Positions 1 through 7,822 of a stretch of DNA of 64,000 nucleotides are shown one piece after another. The position numbers and the translations under genes were made by a program. Under the pieces are notes generated by a model. It was not told the origin of the DNA. It saw only the letters and a program-made list of their open reading frames with translations, and did not search any database. The stretch's first letter is position 1. Each line of letters opens with the position of its first letter. Origin of the DNA: Hyphomicrobiales bacterium (lineage in GTDB: Bacteria > Pseudomonadota > Alphaproteobacteria > Rhizobiales > Beijerinckiaceae). Location of the stretch: NCBI GenBank assembly GCA_930633525.1, contig CAKNFP010000001.1, positions 3,719,501-3,783,500 of the forward strand. Direction: 5' to 3'.

Positions 1-1
1 C

Positions 2-562
2 TGCATTTCGTACCTCACGATCGAACACAAGGGACCGATCGACCGCGACCTTCGCCCTCTCATGGGCAACCGCGTGTTCGGCTGTGACGATTGCCTTGCC
101 GTCTGTCCCTGGAACAAATTTGCCGAGGCTGGACGTGAGGCCAAGATTGTCGCCGGCGCGGACTATGAGGCGCCCGCCCTGGCCGATCTGGCGGAGCTCG
201 ACGATAAAGCCTTCCGTCTGCGCTTTGCCGGATCACCGGTGAAGCGCACGGGCCGTGATCGCTTCATGCGCAATGTGCTGATCGCCATCGGCAATTCCGG
301 CAACGCCGATATGGCGGCAGTGGCCCGTGCCAAGCTGATGGAGGACAATCCACTGGTTCGCGGTGCCGCGGTATGGGCTTTGTCCCGCCTTCTTTCTCCC
401 GAGGCTTTCGCCGCGCTTCTTCCCCGCTACGCGGACGGCGAGGCCGACGAAACCGTGATGGCCGAATGGCATGCGGGTTTGGCCATCGCAGACGTGCATC
501 GAGCGGCGCGGAGTTCCGCAACCTGCAGCAGATCCAGCGAAATGCCGGGGAAAAAACCATGA
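2..562 (+). CDS. queG: Epoxyqueuosine reductase QueG, C-terminal part (5' end outside window)
   Basis: The frame is open from the left edge and gives [13 protein letters not shown], then [19 protein letters not shown], both hallmark stretches of QueG. The Cys-x2-Cys-x3-Cys-Pro set belongs to a 4Fe-4S cluster; the B12-binding N-terminal half and other cluster ligands lie upstream of the window. QueG makes queuosine from epoxyqueuosine in tRNA, in the cytoplasm. A HEAT-like helical tail (roughly the last 100 residues) is normal for the family. The stop overlaps the start of the next gene by 4 bases (ATGA), so the two are probably translationally coupled. An internal ATG at 62 would give a smaller ORF but lies inside the conserved domain, so it is not the start. 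Confidence 0.93.
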   Translation, partial: CISYLTIEHKGPIDRDLRPLMGNRVFGCDDCLAVCPWNKFAEAGREAKIVAGADYEAPALADLAELDDKAFRLRFAGSPVKRTGRDRFMRNVLIAIGNSGNADMAAVARAKLMEDNPLVRGAAVWALSRLLSPEAFAALLPRYADGEADETVMAEWHAGLAIADVHRAARSSATCSRSSEMPGKKP

Positions 563-1467
563 GACTTTTCATATTTGGGCTCGGTTTTTCCGCCCAGGCT
601 TACATCAGGCTGCATGGTTCGCAACTCACCGCGATCGCGGGCACCTCCCGCAGCAAGAGCCACGTTGCGGCGCCCGAGCAGCCAGTCTCCGTCGAATTAT
701 TCAGCTTCACGGGCACGGAAGTGGCCGACCCGGCGATTTCAGCCTGGCTTGCCACAGCTGATGGCGTGCTCGTCAGCGTTCCACCTGGGCCAGGTGGCTG
801 CCCGGCGTTGCGCGCGTTTGGCCCACAGATCGCGGCTGCCCGCAACATCCGATGGATCGGTTACCTCTCGACGGTCGGCGTTTACGGGGATCACGGCGGC
901 GCCTGGGTGGACGAGACATCAGCGCTCGTCACCCACAACGCCCGTTCGCTCCTGCGCATAGAAGCCGAAAAGGCATGGACGACCTTGGCCGCGTCTGCGG
1001 ACCGCGCGCTCGACATCCTGCGCCTCCCTGGCATCTATGGGCCCGGCCGCAACGTGCTGGTGGATCTGGCGGCCGGCCGCGCGCGCCGCATCGCAAGGCA
1101 GGGCCAGGTCTTCAACCGTATCCATGTGGATGATATCGCCGCGACGCTCGCCGCCCTCACCGCGCGCGCCGCCGGAAATCCGGCGGAGGCGCGCGTTGGC
1201 ATCTATAACGTCAGCGACGACGAGCCCGCTCCTCAGGCCGACGTGATCACCTATGCCGCGGGACTGCTCGGGATAACGCCCCCGCCCGAGACGACGCTGG
1301 AGGAGGCCGGGCTGTCACCCATGGGCCTGAGCTTCTGGGCAGAAAACAAGCGCATCACCAACACCAAGCTCAAGACCGAGCTTGGTGTTCGCCTCGCCTA
1401 CCCCAACTACCGGACGGGCCTGGACGCCTTGCTTGCCGCCGGAGATGGCCGCCCGACGGCACCATAA
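559..1467 (+). CDS. Atypical SDR / NAD(P)-binding epimerase-like protein
   Basis: A 302-residue protein starting [15 protein letters not shown], with a GxGxxA nucleotide-binding loop at residues 7-12. It has an [11 protein letters not shown] stretch near residue 105 and an IHVDDIA motif, as in atypical extended short-chain dehydrogenases of the YeeZ type. The start at 559 overlaps the queG stop by 4 bases; an upstream in-frame start at 373 would run deep into queG and is rejected. The usual YxxxK catalytic pair is not obvious, so the reaction cannot be named. Coupling to queG suggests co-expression only. Confidence 0.85.
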   Translation: MRLFIFGLGFSAQAYIRLHGSQLTAIAGTSRSKSHVAAPEQPVSVELFSFTGTEVADPAISAWLATADGVLVSVPPGPGGCPALRAFGPQIAAARNIRWIGYLSTVGVYGDHGGAWVDETSALVTHNARSLLRIEAEKAWTTLAASADRALDILRLPGIYGPGRNVLVDLAAGRARRIARQGQVFNRIHVDDIAATLAALTARAAGNPAEARVGIYNVSDDEPAPQADVITYAAGLLGITPPPETTLEEAGLSPMGLSFWAENKRITNTKLKTELGVRLAYPNYRTGLDALLAAGDGRPTAP

Positions 1468-1485
1468 GGCGGCGGGGAGCCAATC

Positions 1486-2496
1486 TCAGGCTGATTGCCG
1501 ATTGGCCGTCGCGCCGAAATGTTCGAGGTAGCGGGGATTGATGGTGGGGACCGGCAACATGACCAGTACATCCGTCGTCCCGAACTGCCGGTCGATGACC
1601 GCCCCCTCCCCGAAGGTCGCGCCGAGCCGCAGATAGCCTTTCACCAACGGCGGCAGGCTATGCAGCGCAGCCTTGGTATCCAGGCTCGCGGCGGGCATCC
1701 TGTCCATGGTGGCGAAACGCTCCGGCAGGGCCCGCACGCGCCAGGGCTCCGGTGACAGGGCGTGGTGATGCAGGAAGCTCAATGGCATCGCGAGCCGCTC
1801 CGGATCCGTGCCCTCAAGACTCGCACATCCGAACATGACGTCAACGCGGTGATTGCGGATATAATTCCAGATGCCATACCACAACAATTCCACGGTACGC
1901 TTGTTGCGATAGGGCTTCAGCACGCAGGAGCGGCCGAGTTCCAGGAAGCGCAGACGCGGGTTGCTCTCCGTGAGCTTTGTAATTTCGAATTCGCTCGCTG
2001 TGTAGAAGCCGAAATTGCGATCCGCAACCTCCTGGCGCAGGAGGCGATACGTACCGACGACCTGGGGTGTGGCCGCGCGGAAGGGGCGGCGCGGCGCGTC
2101 GTGATCCAGGACGAGCAGGTGGTCGCAGATGGCGTCGTAGTCGTCCACATCGCGCCGGGCGATCATCGAGGCGGCGTTCGGGATAGCCGACATCTCATCA
2201 TAGAAGACGCGGTAACGCAGGCGCTGCGCCTGCTTCAATTCCTTCTTGGTCGTGGCCAGTCTCACCTCAAGTGAGCCCATGCGGCCCAGAACAGGTTCCC
2301 CATGGTCAGACAGTGACGCGGATGCCAAGCGCCCTACACTCCAATTGCCCGGCGCCCAGTTGGACGGTGCCCAGGTTGACGGCAAAAATTTGCCGGCAAT
2401 GGCACCCAAAGCACCTGCGGGTACTTTGTCCACCCATGCCTTCTTCGACTGAAGGGGACCCTGGACCATCCAATAATCCTCGGTTGCATCCGACAT
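1486..2496 (-). CDS. olsB: GNAT-fold ornithine-acyl-ACP acyltransferase, OlsB family
   Basis: A 336-residue protein whose core (about residues 75-250) matches the OlsB family: RLRYRVFYDEMSA, then FLELGRSCVLKPYRNKR, then MFGCASLEGTDP. Family members N-acylate ornithine with a 3-hydroxyacyl group from ACP, the first step of ornithine lipid synthesis. No olsA-like acyltransferase is next to it. The ATG at 2496 is chosen; a GTG one codon upstream is possible. The N-terminus is longer than usual and holds a short Trp-rich repeat (TWAPSNWAPGNW, residues 41-52). A sigma70-like promoter can be drawn at 2540-2568. Confidence 0.82.
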   Translation of the reverse strand: MSDATEDYWMVQGPLQSKKAWVDKVPAGALGAIAGKFLPSTWAPSNWAPGNWSVGRLASASLSDHGEPVLGRMGSLEVRLATTKKELKQAQRLRYRVFYDEMSAIPNAASMIARRDVDDYDAICDHLLVLDHDAPRRPFRAATPQVVGTYRLLRQEVADRNFGFYTASEFEITKLTESNPRLRFLELGRSCVLKPYRNKRTVELLWYGIWNYIRNHRVDVMFGCASLEGTDPERLAMPLSFLHHHALSPEPWRVRALPERFATMDRMPAASLDTKAALHSLPPLVKGYLRLGATFGEGAVIDRQFGTTDVLVMLPVPTINPRYLEHFGATANRQSA

Positions 2497-2539
2497 CACC
2501 GGCGATTCGCGGGCGATCTAAGTCCCACTAAACCGACGC

Positions 2540-2568
2540 ATGCTATGCTTTCTACAGTGTTGTGACAA
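2540..2568 (-). promoter_or_regulatory. Possible sigma70 promoter for olsB
   Basis: On the minus strand TTGTCA (2568-2563) and TAGCAT (2545-2540) are separated by exactly 17 bases. They sit 44-72 bases upstream of the olsB ATG. The -35 matches 5 of 6 consensus bases and the -10 matches 4 of 6. This is pattern matching only. I see no gene in the rest of the 2497-2785 spacer. Confidence 0.4.
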
Positions 2569-2785
2569 TGACGTGTCGGCTGATGGGAGCCCACGGATTA
2601 AAGCCTTTAAACAGCTGGCTTTCGGCTGTCGCCGTAATGGTTTGCCAATTTTTGGGGATGAATGACGGGGCCGCCTGTCGCAGTGCGCTCACGCGGTGGC
2701 AAAGCCGGCGTATCATTCTCTTGGCTGGCTACATGCGTGCCCGTGCCGGAAAGCATCGGTCATCGAGGCCCCACACTCGGCGTGC

Positions 2786-4882
2786 TCACATGACTTCGCG
2801 CTGCTGCTGCAGCGGCAGCCAGGCCTTGAGCTTGGTGCGGTCCAGGGGCTTGGCGAGGAAGCCATCCGCGCCGGCGCTAAGCGCGGCCTGGCGATCCTCC
2901 GCAAAGGCATTCGCCGTGAGCATGACGATGGGCAGGCGCTTCTTGCCTTCCCCCTCCAACGCGCGGATCTGCCTCACCACTTCAAGTCCATCGAGTTCCG
3001 GCATGCGGACGTCGAGGAGGGCGAGATCATAAGCCGGCATGCGCCCCGCCAGCATCCCTTTGGCAAAGCCAAGCGCCCGGCGGCCGTCGCGAGCCCAGTC
3101 GACCTTTGCGCCGAAATGCTCCAGCGCCTTCAGGGTCAGCAGCGCGTTGATCTCATTGTCCTCGGCCAGGAGGACGCGTGCGGTCTGGCCGGTCGTCTGC
3201 AGCCCCGCCAACATCCGTTCTGCTGCAAGGGCGCTTTGATGCTGAACAAGCTCACCGCCGACCCATCCGTCGATCTGCTGGAAGAGCGAGCGCGTGCGAA
3301 CCGGCTTGATGAGGAAAACGTCAAACCCTGCGGCCGACGGCAGGCCGAAATCACGCCTCTCGAAGGGTGAGAGCAGAATGATCGTGCGCCAAGCACCTGC
3401 CCTGCGCGCCGCGGCAGCCAGCCGGCGAGCGCGCTCGTCTCCAAGCGCGCAATCGATGATCGCGATGTCGACCCCTGCCGCCATGGCGGCTGTCGCCTGT
3501 TCCTCGGTCGCGACGACCGTCAGCGTGCCACCTGCCGCCCGGAGCTGGGTCGCCAGGAACGGAGCCTCGAAGGGGGAGTCCGCCGCGATCAAAATGCGTT
3601 GCCCCGTCAGATCGGGCCGTTCGATCACGTCAGCGGGATCACTTTCGGGGGCAGCATGCAGCGGAATGTCGACGGAGAAGGTCGAGCCCCTGCCAAGCAC
3701 GCTTTCGACGGTAATGGCGCCATTCATCCCCTCGGCGATGCGGCGGCTGATGGCGAGACCAAGGCCCGTGCCGCCGTGACGCCGCCCCGTTGGCTCGTCC
3801 ACCTGCTCGAATTCGCCGAAGATGTCCTGCAGGCGCGACGTGGGAATGCCCGTGCCGGTATCAAGGATGCTGAGGCGGAGACGTCCCTCCCCGGCAAGCT
3901 CCGCGCGAATGCCCACGCCGCCCTTGTCCGTGAATTTCACCGCATTGCCAGCGAGATTCATGAGGACCTGGCGCAGGCGATCGGCATCTCCCATGATGCG
4001 GGCCGGCACATCCTCGGCGATATAGGTGGCGATTTCGACGTTCTTGCCTTGGGCTCGCGGCGCCAGGAGCTCAACCACGCTCTCGACCAGCGCACGCAGA
4101 TTGAACGGCGCCCGGGTCAACTCAAGCTTGCCGGCCTCGATCTTTGAAAAGTCGAGGATCTCGTCGATGAGCGACAGCAGCACGTCACCCGACGTGCGGA
4201 TGGCGCGAACATAGGTCGCCTGTTCCGGGTCGAGATGGGTCTCACCCAGGAGATCCGCCATGCCGAGAATCCCGTTCAACGGCGTTCTGACCTCATGGCT
4301 GACCGTCGCCAGGAAGCGGGACTTGGCCACGTTCGCGGCTTCGGCCTTGCGCCGCCCCTCCTCGAGCGCTCGTTCCGACGTCACGCGGTCGGTGATATCC
4401 CTGCCGATGCGCTGCCATTCAGGGCCGCGAGACGTCTCGATGACCGTCTCCTCCCAGGCGATCCAGCGCATGCCCTGCGCCGTGGCAAGCTCCTCATCGA
4501 TGCGCTCGCTGCCCACTGCCCCGTCGACGGACGGGGCTATGTCCTTCACGACCGTATTCAGGGGCACGCCCTTCAGATCTTCCCGCTCATGGCCCATGAG
4601 CTTCGCGAACGCTTCATTGGCATAGGTGATCCGGCGCCCACTGTCATAGCGGAGGATGAACTCGCTCCTCACTTCGGCCAGGCTGCGATAGCGTGACTCG
4701 GAGGCGAGCAGTGTCTGGTTTCGGCCGACGAGCGCGACGATCTCGGCCTCCGAAGCCGCCAGACGCCGCGCCATGACCCGGCGCGCATGATAAGCCAGCC
4801 CTATCAACGTGACCGCGACGACCAACATGGCCCCGACCAGCCATGGGCTTTGCCAGATCGTGTTGAACGCGTCATTGCTCAT
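2786..4882 (-). CDS. Hybrid sensor histidine kinase with PAS and two receiver-like domains
   Basis: A 698-residue protein: one N-terminal membrane segment (about 13-31), a PAS domain (about 62-165), HisKA with phospho-acceptor H196 in ATVSHEVRTPLNG, HATPase with MNLAGNAVKFTD and a GTGLGLAISRR G-box. A degenerate receiver-like domain follows (about 425-535; it keeps IIDCAL and LIKPV), then a canonical receiver (about 560-690) with LLAEDNEINA, phospho-acceptor Asp in LLDVRMPE, and FLAKPLD. It would autophosphorylate and pass phosphate to its own receiver. No response regulator or Hpt gene is adjacent, so the output is unknown. Only one membrane segment and almost no periplasmic part are visible, so the signal is probably cytoplasmic. 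Confidence 0.9.
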   Translation of the reverse strand: MSNDAFNTIWQSPWLVGAMLVVAVTLIGLAYHARRVMARRLAASEAEIVALVGRNQTLLASESRYRSLAEVRSEFILRYDSGRRITYANEAFAKLMGHEREDLKGVPLNTVVKDIAPSVDGAVGSERIDEELATAQGMRWIAWEETVIETSRGPEWQRIGRDITDRVTSERALEEGRRKAEAANVAKSRFLATVSHEVRTPLNGILGMADLLGETHLDPEQATYVRAIRTSGDVLLSLIDEILDFSKIEAGKLELTRAPFNLRALVESVVELLAPRAQGKNVEIATYIAEDVPARIMGDADRLRQVLMNLAGNAVKFTDKGGVGIRAELAGEGRLRLSILDTGTGIPTSRLQDIFGEFEQVDEPTGRRHGGTGLGLAISRRIAEGMNGAITVESVLGRGSTFSVDIPLHAAPESDPADVIERPDLTGQRILIAADSPFEAPFLATQLRAAGGTLTVVATEEQATAAMAAGVDIAIIDCALGDERARRLAAAARRAGAWRTIILLSPFERRDFGLPSAAGFDVFLIKPVRTRSLFQQIDGWVGGELVQHQSALAAERMLAGLQTTGQTARVLLAEDNEINALLTLKALEHFGAKVDWARDGRRALGFAKGMLAGRMPAYDLALLDVRMPELDGLEVVRQIRALEGEGKKRLPIVMLTANAFAEDRQAALSAGADGFLAKPLDRTKLKAWLPLQQQREVM

Positions 4883-4930
4883 ACCGCTGCCGTATTCCGA
4901 GGGGAATTCGGCGGAGTATTGCCGCGGGAC

Positions 4931-4980
4931 ATTGATAATGCATTGTCATAATTGCTGAATGTGCAATTAAGCTTATCAAT
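4931..4980. promoter_or_regulatory. Nested inverted repeats upstream of the hybrid kinase
   Basis: Outer perfect 8-base arms ATTGATAA (4931-4938) and TTATCAAT (4973-4980) enclose perfect 7-base arms TAATTGC (4949-4955) and GCAATTA (4963-4969). The element is AT-rich, starts 49 bases upstream of the kinase ATG and ends 9 bases after the comM stop. No U-tract follows in the comM direction, so an operator or promoter element is more likely than a terminator. Confidence 0.45.
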
Positions 4981-4988
4981 CAAATTTT

Positions 4989-6527
4989 TCATGCTGCGGC
5001 CGGAACGCGATCGAGGACTGAGCGGTACGATAGTGCCTCCGCGAGATGAACATGCCTCAAATGAGCGGCGCCGTCGAGATCAGCAAGCGTTAAAGCCAGC
5101 TTCAAAACCCGGTGATAGCCGCGCGCCGTCAATTTCAAGGCGTCGGCCGCCTGCCGCAGCAGCGCCAGGCCAGCCGCATCGGGCCGCGCGATGTCATCAA
5201 GAACGGCGGCGGGACAGGCCGCATTCGTTGCGATCCCATCGAGCTTCAGCGCCTGGTAACGCTCCTCCTGAATCCGTCGGGCAGCGGCAACGCGCCTAGC
5301 CACCTCGGCAGAGCTCTCAGCCGCAGGTGGCTGGATGAGATCGGCCGCCGTCACCGCCGGCATCTCGATGACGATATCGATGCGATCGAGGAATGGGCCG
5401 GACAATCGCGCCTGATACTGCGCCATGCAGCGCTCGTTGGGCTGGCGCCGGCACGCATAGCCCGGCTCGGTCGCCCGGCCACAGCGACAAGGGTTCATGG
5501 CCGCGATCAGCTGGAAGCGGGCGGGATAGACGACACGGTGATTGGCGCGCGCGATCAGCACCTCTCCTGTTTCCAGCGGCTGGCGCAGGCTGTCGAGCAC
5601 CTGCGGCTGGAACTCCGGCAATTCGTCCAGAAAGAGCACACCCTGATGCGCCAGCGAGACCTCACCGGGCCGCGCATGCAGTCCGCCGCCGACAAGTGCG
5701 GCCATGGAAGCCGAATGGTGTGGAGCTCGGAAAGGACGCCGATCCGTCAAGGTGCCGCCGGCCAGAAGGCCCGCGACCGAGTGGATCATGGAGACATCGA
5801 GCAATTCACGCGGACCGAGCGGCGGCAGAATCGATGGCAGGCGCTGCGCCAACATCGACTTGCCGGCGCCCGGCGGGCCGCTCATCAGCATGTTGTGGCC
5901 CCCGGCCGCCGCGATCTCGAGCGCGCGCTTCGCGGTCTCCTGGCCCTTGATGTCGCGCAGATCCGGCAGCGACCCTGAAGGCTTCGCCACGGCGGGCTGC
6001 GGGCGCGACAAAACCTGCGTGCCCTTGAAATGATTGGCGAGCTGGATGAGCGAGAGCGGCGCGACGACATCGCCGTCGCGGCTGGCCCAGGCTGCCTCCG
6101 GCCCGCAGGCGGCCGGGCAGATCAGCCCTTGTCCCCGGCCATAGGCACCGATGGCGGCGGGCAACACGCCGGACACCGCCGTGATGCTACCGTCGAGCGC
6201 AAGCTCCCCGAGCACGGTGAAGCCCGCCAGCGCATCATCCGGGATCGCGCCGATCGCCGCCATGATGCCGAGCGCGATCGGCAGGTCGTAATGCGAGCCT
6301 TCCTTGGGAAGATCGGCCGGGGCCAGATTGACGGTGATGCGCTTGGCCGGCAGCGCCAGACCCGATGCGATCAGGGCGGAGCGCACCCGCTCGCGGGATT
6401 CAGCGACAGCCTTGTCGGGTAATCCGACAATCGTGAAACCCACCGTCCCCGGCGCGATCTGCACCTGCACATCGACAGCGCGCGACTCGATCCCCTCGAG
6501 CGCGACAGTCGCGACCCGCGTCACCAT
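4989..6527 (-). CDS. comM: YifB/ComM family Mg chelatase-like AAA+ ATPase
   Basis: A 512-residue protein of normal family length. It has an N-terminal ChlI-like domain (1-165), Walker A GPPGAGKS at 217-224, Walker B GVLFLDELPEF, the HHSASMAALVGGG loop, a Cys-rich insert (NPCRCG with two further Cys) and a C-terminal Mg-chelatase domain. ComM is a hexameric branch-migration helicase that aids integration of incoming DNA in natural transformation; YifB proteins are widespread in non-competent bacteria too. The start is preceded by GGGGGAG on the minus strand. It stands alone. Confidence 0.93.
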   Translation of the reverse strand: MVTRVATVALEGIESRAVDVQVQIAPGTVGFTIVGLPDKAVAESRERVRSALIASGLALPAKRITVNLAPADLPKEGSHYDLPIALGIMAAIGAIPDDALAGFTVLGELALDGSITAVSGVLPAAIGAYGRGQGLICPAACGPEAAWASRDGDVVAPLSLIQLANHFKGTQVLSRPQPAVAKPSGSLPDLRDIKGQETAKRALEIAAAGGHNMLMSGPPGAGKSMLAQRLPSILPPLGPRELLDVSMIHSVAGLLAGGTLTDRRPFRAPHHSASMAALVGGGLHARPGEVSLAHQGVLFLDELPEFQPQVLDSLRQPLETGEVLIARANHRVVYPARFQLIAAMNPCRCGRATEPGYACRRQPNERCMAQYQARLSGPFLDRIDIVIEMPAVTAADLIQPPAAESSAEVARRVAAARRIQEERYQALKLDGIATNAACPAAVLDDIARPDAAGLALLRQAADALKLTARGYHRVLKLALTLADLDGAAHLRHVHLAEALSYRSVLDRVPAAA

Positions 6528-6600
6528 TCCACGCTCCCCCGTGGCAGCACGGACGTCCCCCGACGTCCTTAGCTGATCCTAAGCAGGACTGACGACAGCA

Positions 6601-7065
6601 TCAAGTTTCGTGAGAGTGCGAAGCGCCGGCGTCATCGTCCTCACGCTCGACCCCGAATAGGCGGCGTAAACGCGCGTCATTCAGGCAAGCCGCGTCGTAC
6701 ACATCGAAGGCCGCCTGGCTGCAGCCTGTGGCAAATGCCTCCTCACGCGTGAGCATCGCGCCAAAAATGCTCGCCCCCCGCCAATAGGAGGTATCCGCGT
6801 CATCAACCCGGCATGTCCCGTCCGCGGTACGTACGGTGATGGCAACGGCCCTGCGATCTTCTGGCGTCGTACCATCTCCCCATACGCCGAGGCTGACCAG
6901 CATCGAGATGAACTCGCTATGGTTAACCGTATAGGCAACTTTGTAGGCGGCACATGCAGCGCCATCCCGATAGGCAAAGGCGGCAAAGGCACGCGTCTCA
7001 TGTCCGCAGCAATCGCAGTGGCCAACCACTTGCTCGTCGAGAAACTCCAGGCTCAACTCAGTCAT
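6601..7065 (-). CDS. Small protein of unknown function with CDCCGHE motif
   Basis: A 154-residue protein that I do not recognise. It begins MTELSLEFLDEQ and soon shows CDCC-GHETRAF, a possible metal-binding Cys/His cluster, followed by an acidic, mixed alpha/beta sequence without membrane segments. The start at 7065 is chosen because an in-frame start at 7119 adds 18 low-complexity residues. It is divergent from the Nudix gene, with about 150 bases between them. Long uninterrupted coding on the strand of comM supports a real gene. Confidence 0.6.
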   Translation of the reverse strand: MTELSLEFLDEQVVGHCDCCGHETRAFAAFAYRDGAACAAYKVAYTVNHSEFISMLVSLGVWGDGTTPEDRRAVAITVRTADGTCRVDDADTSYWRGASIFGAMLTREEAFATGCSQAAFDVYDAACLNDARLRRLFGVEREDDDAGASHSHET

Positions 7066-7215
7066 AATTCCAGCCCCTGCACCACGCTGCCAGATCGAAA
7101 GTTCGCTGCGGGCGATCATCAGGTCGACCTCACCTTTTGCACTTGGGAAACAATCGGCAGCGCCCTACAACCGGCCGCATCCGCGCAACTTCGTGCCGAC
7201 AGATGCCCCGACCCG

Positions 7216-7785
7216 ATGCAAGAATTACCCTTCCTTGACCGCCTCGCAACCCGCGTCGCCCGCTATCGGGCGGAGATTGCGGAGCCCCGCGAGCATCTGG
7301 CGCTGCTGCGCTGGCAGATTGCGGAACGACATGCCCTTGATGAGCGCACGACCATGCCCGGACATGTGACGACGAGCGCAATCGTGCTGTCGCCCGACCA
7401 TGCCAAGATCCTGCTGATCGACCACAAGACGATCGGCCGCTGGTTGCAGCCTGGAGGGCACTACGAACCTGCGGCCTCCTTTCACCTCTCAGCAGCGCGT
7501 GAAGCGATCGAAGAGACCGCAGTCCATGGCCTTGCACTGCACCCATGGCATCGGGGAGCGGATATCCCCTTCACCATCGACAGTCATGACGTGCCAGGAA
7601 AGCCGGCGCGAGCAGAACCCGACCACGTCCATCACGACCTGCAATATCTCTTCCTGGCTGATCCCTCCCTGCCCTTGATCGCCCAGGAGGATGAAGTGCA
7701 TGGGGCGCTTTGGAAGCCGATCGCTGAGCTTGCCGTGATCGCGCCAAGGGCGGCCCGCCGACTTCGCGATGTGGCTTCCGCTTGA
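7216..7785 (+). CDS. Nudix hydrolase
   Basis: A 189-residue protein with a Nudix box at about residues 78-100: GGHYEPAASFHLSAAREAIE followed by ET. The REAIEE core that binds the catalytic metal is intact; the leading part is slightly degenerate. VTTSAIVLSPD and ILLIDHK form the first strands of the fold. Nudix enzymes hydrolyse nucleoside diphosphates linked to another group; the substrate cannot be read from the sequence. The start at 7216 gives the natural fold length; in-frame starts as far upstream as 6919 overlap the divergent gene. Its end is 38 bases from the convergent mutS stop. Confidence 0.82.
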   Translation: MQELPFLDRLATRVARYRAEIAEPREHLALLRWQIAERHALDERTTMPGHVTTSAIVLSPDHAKILLIDHKTIGRWLQPGGHYEPAASFHLSAAREAIEETAVHGLALHPWHRGADIPFTIDSHDVPGKPARAEPDHVHHDLQYLFLADPSLPLIAQEDEVHGALWKPIAELAVIAPRAARRLRDVASA

Positions 7786-7822
7786 GCGCCATGTGCCCCT
7801 GGACGCCGAAGCGCGCGGCGAC

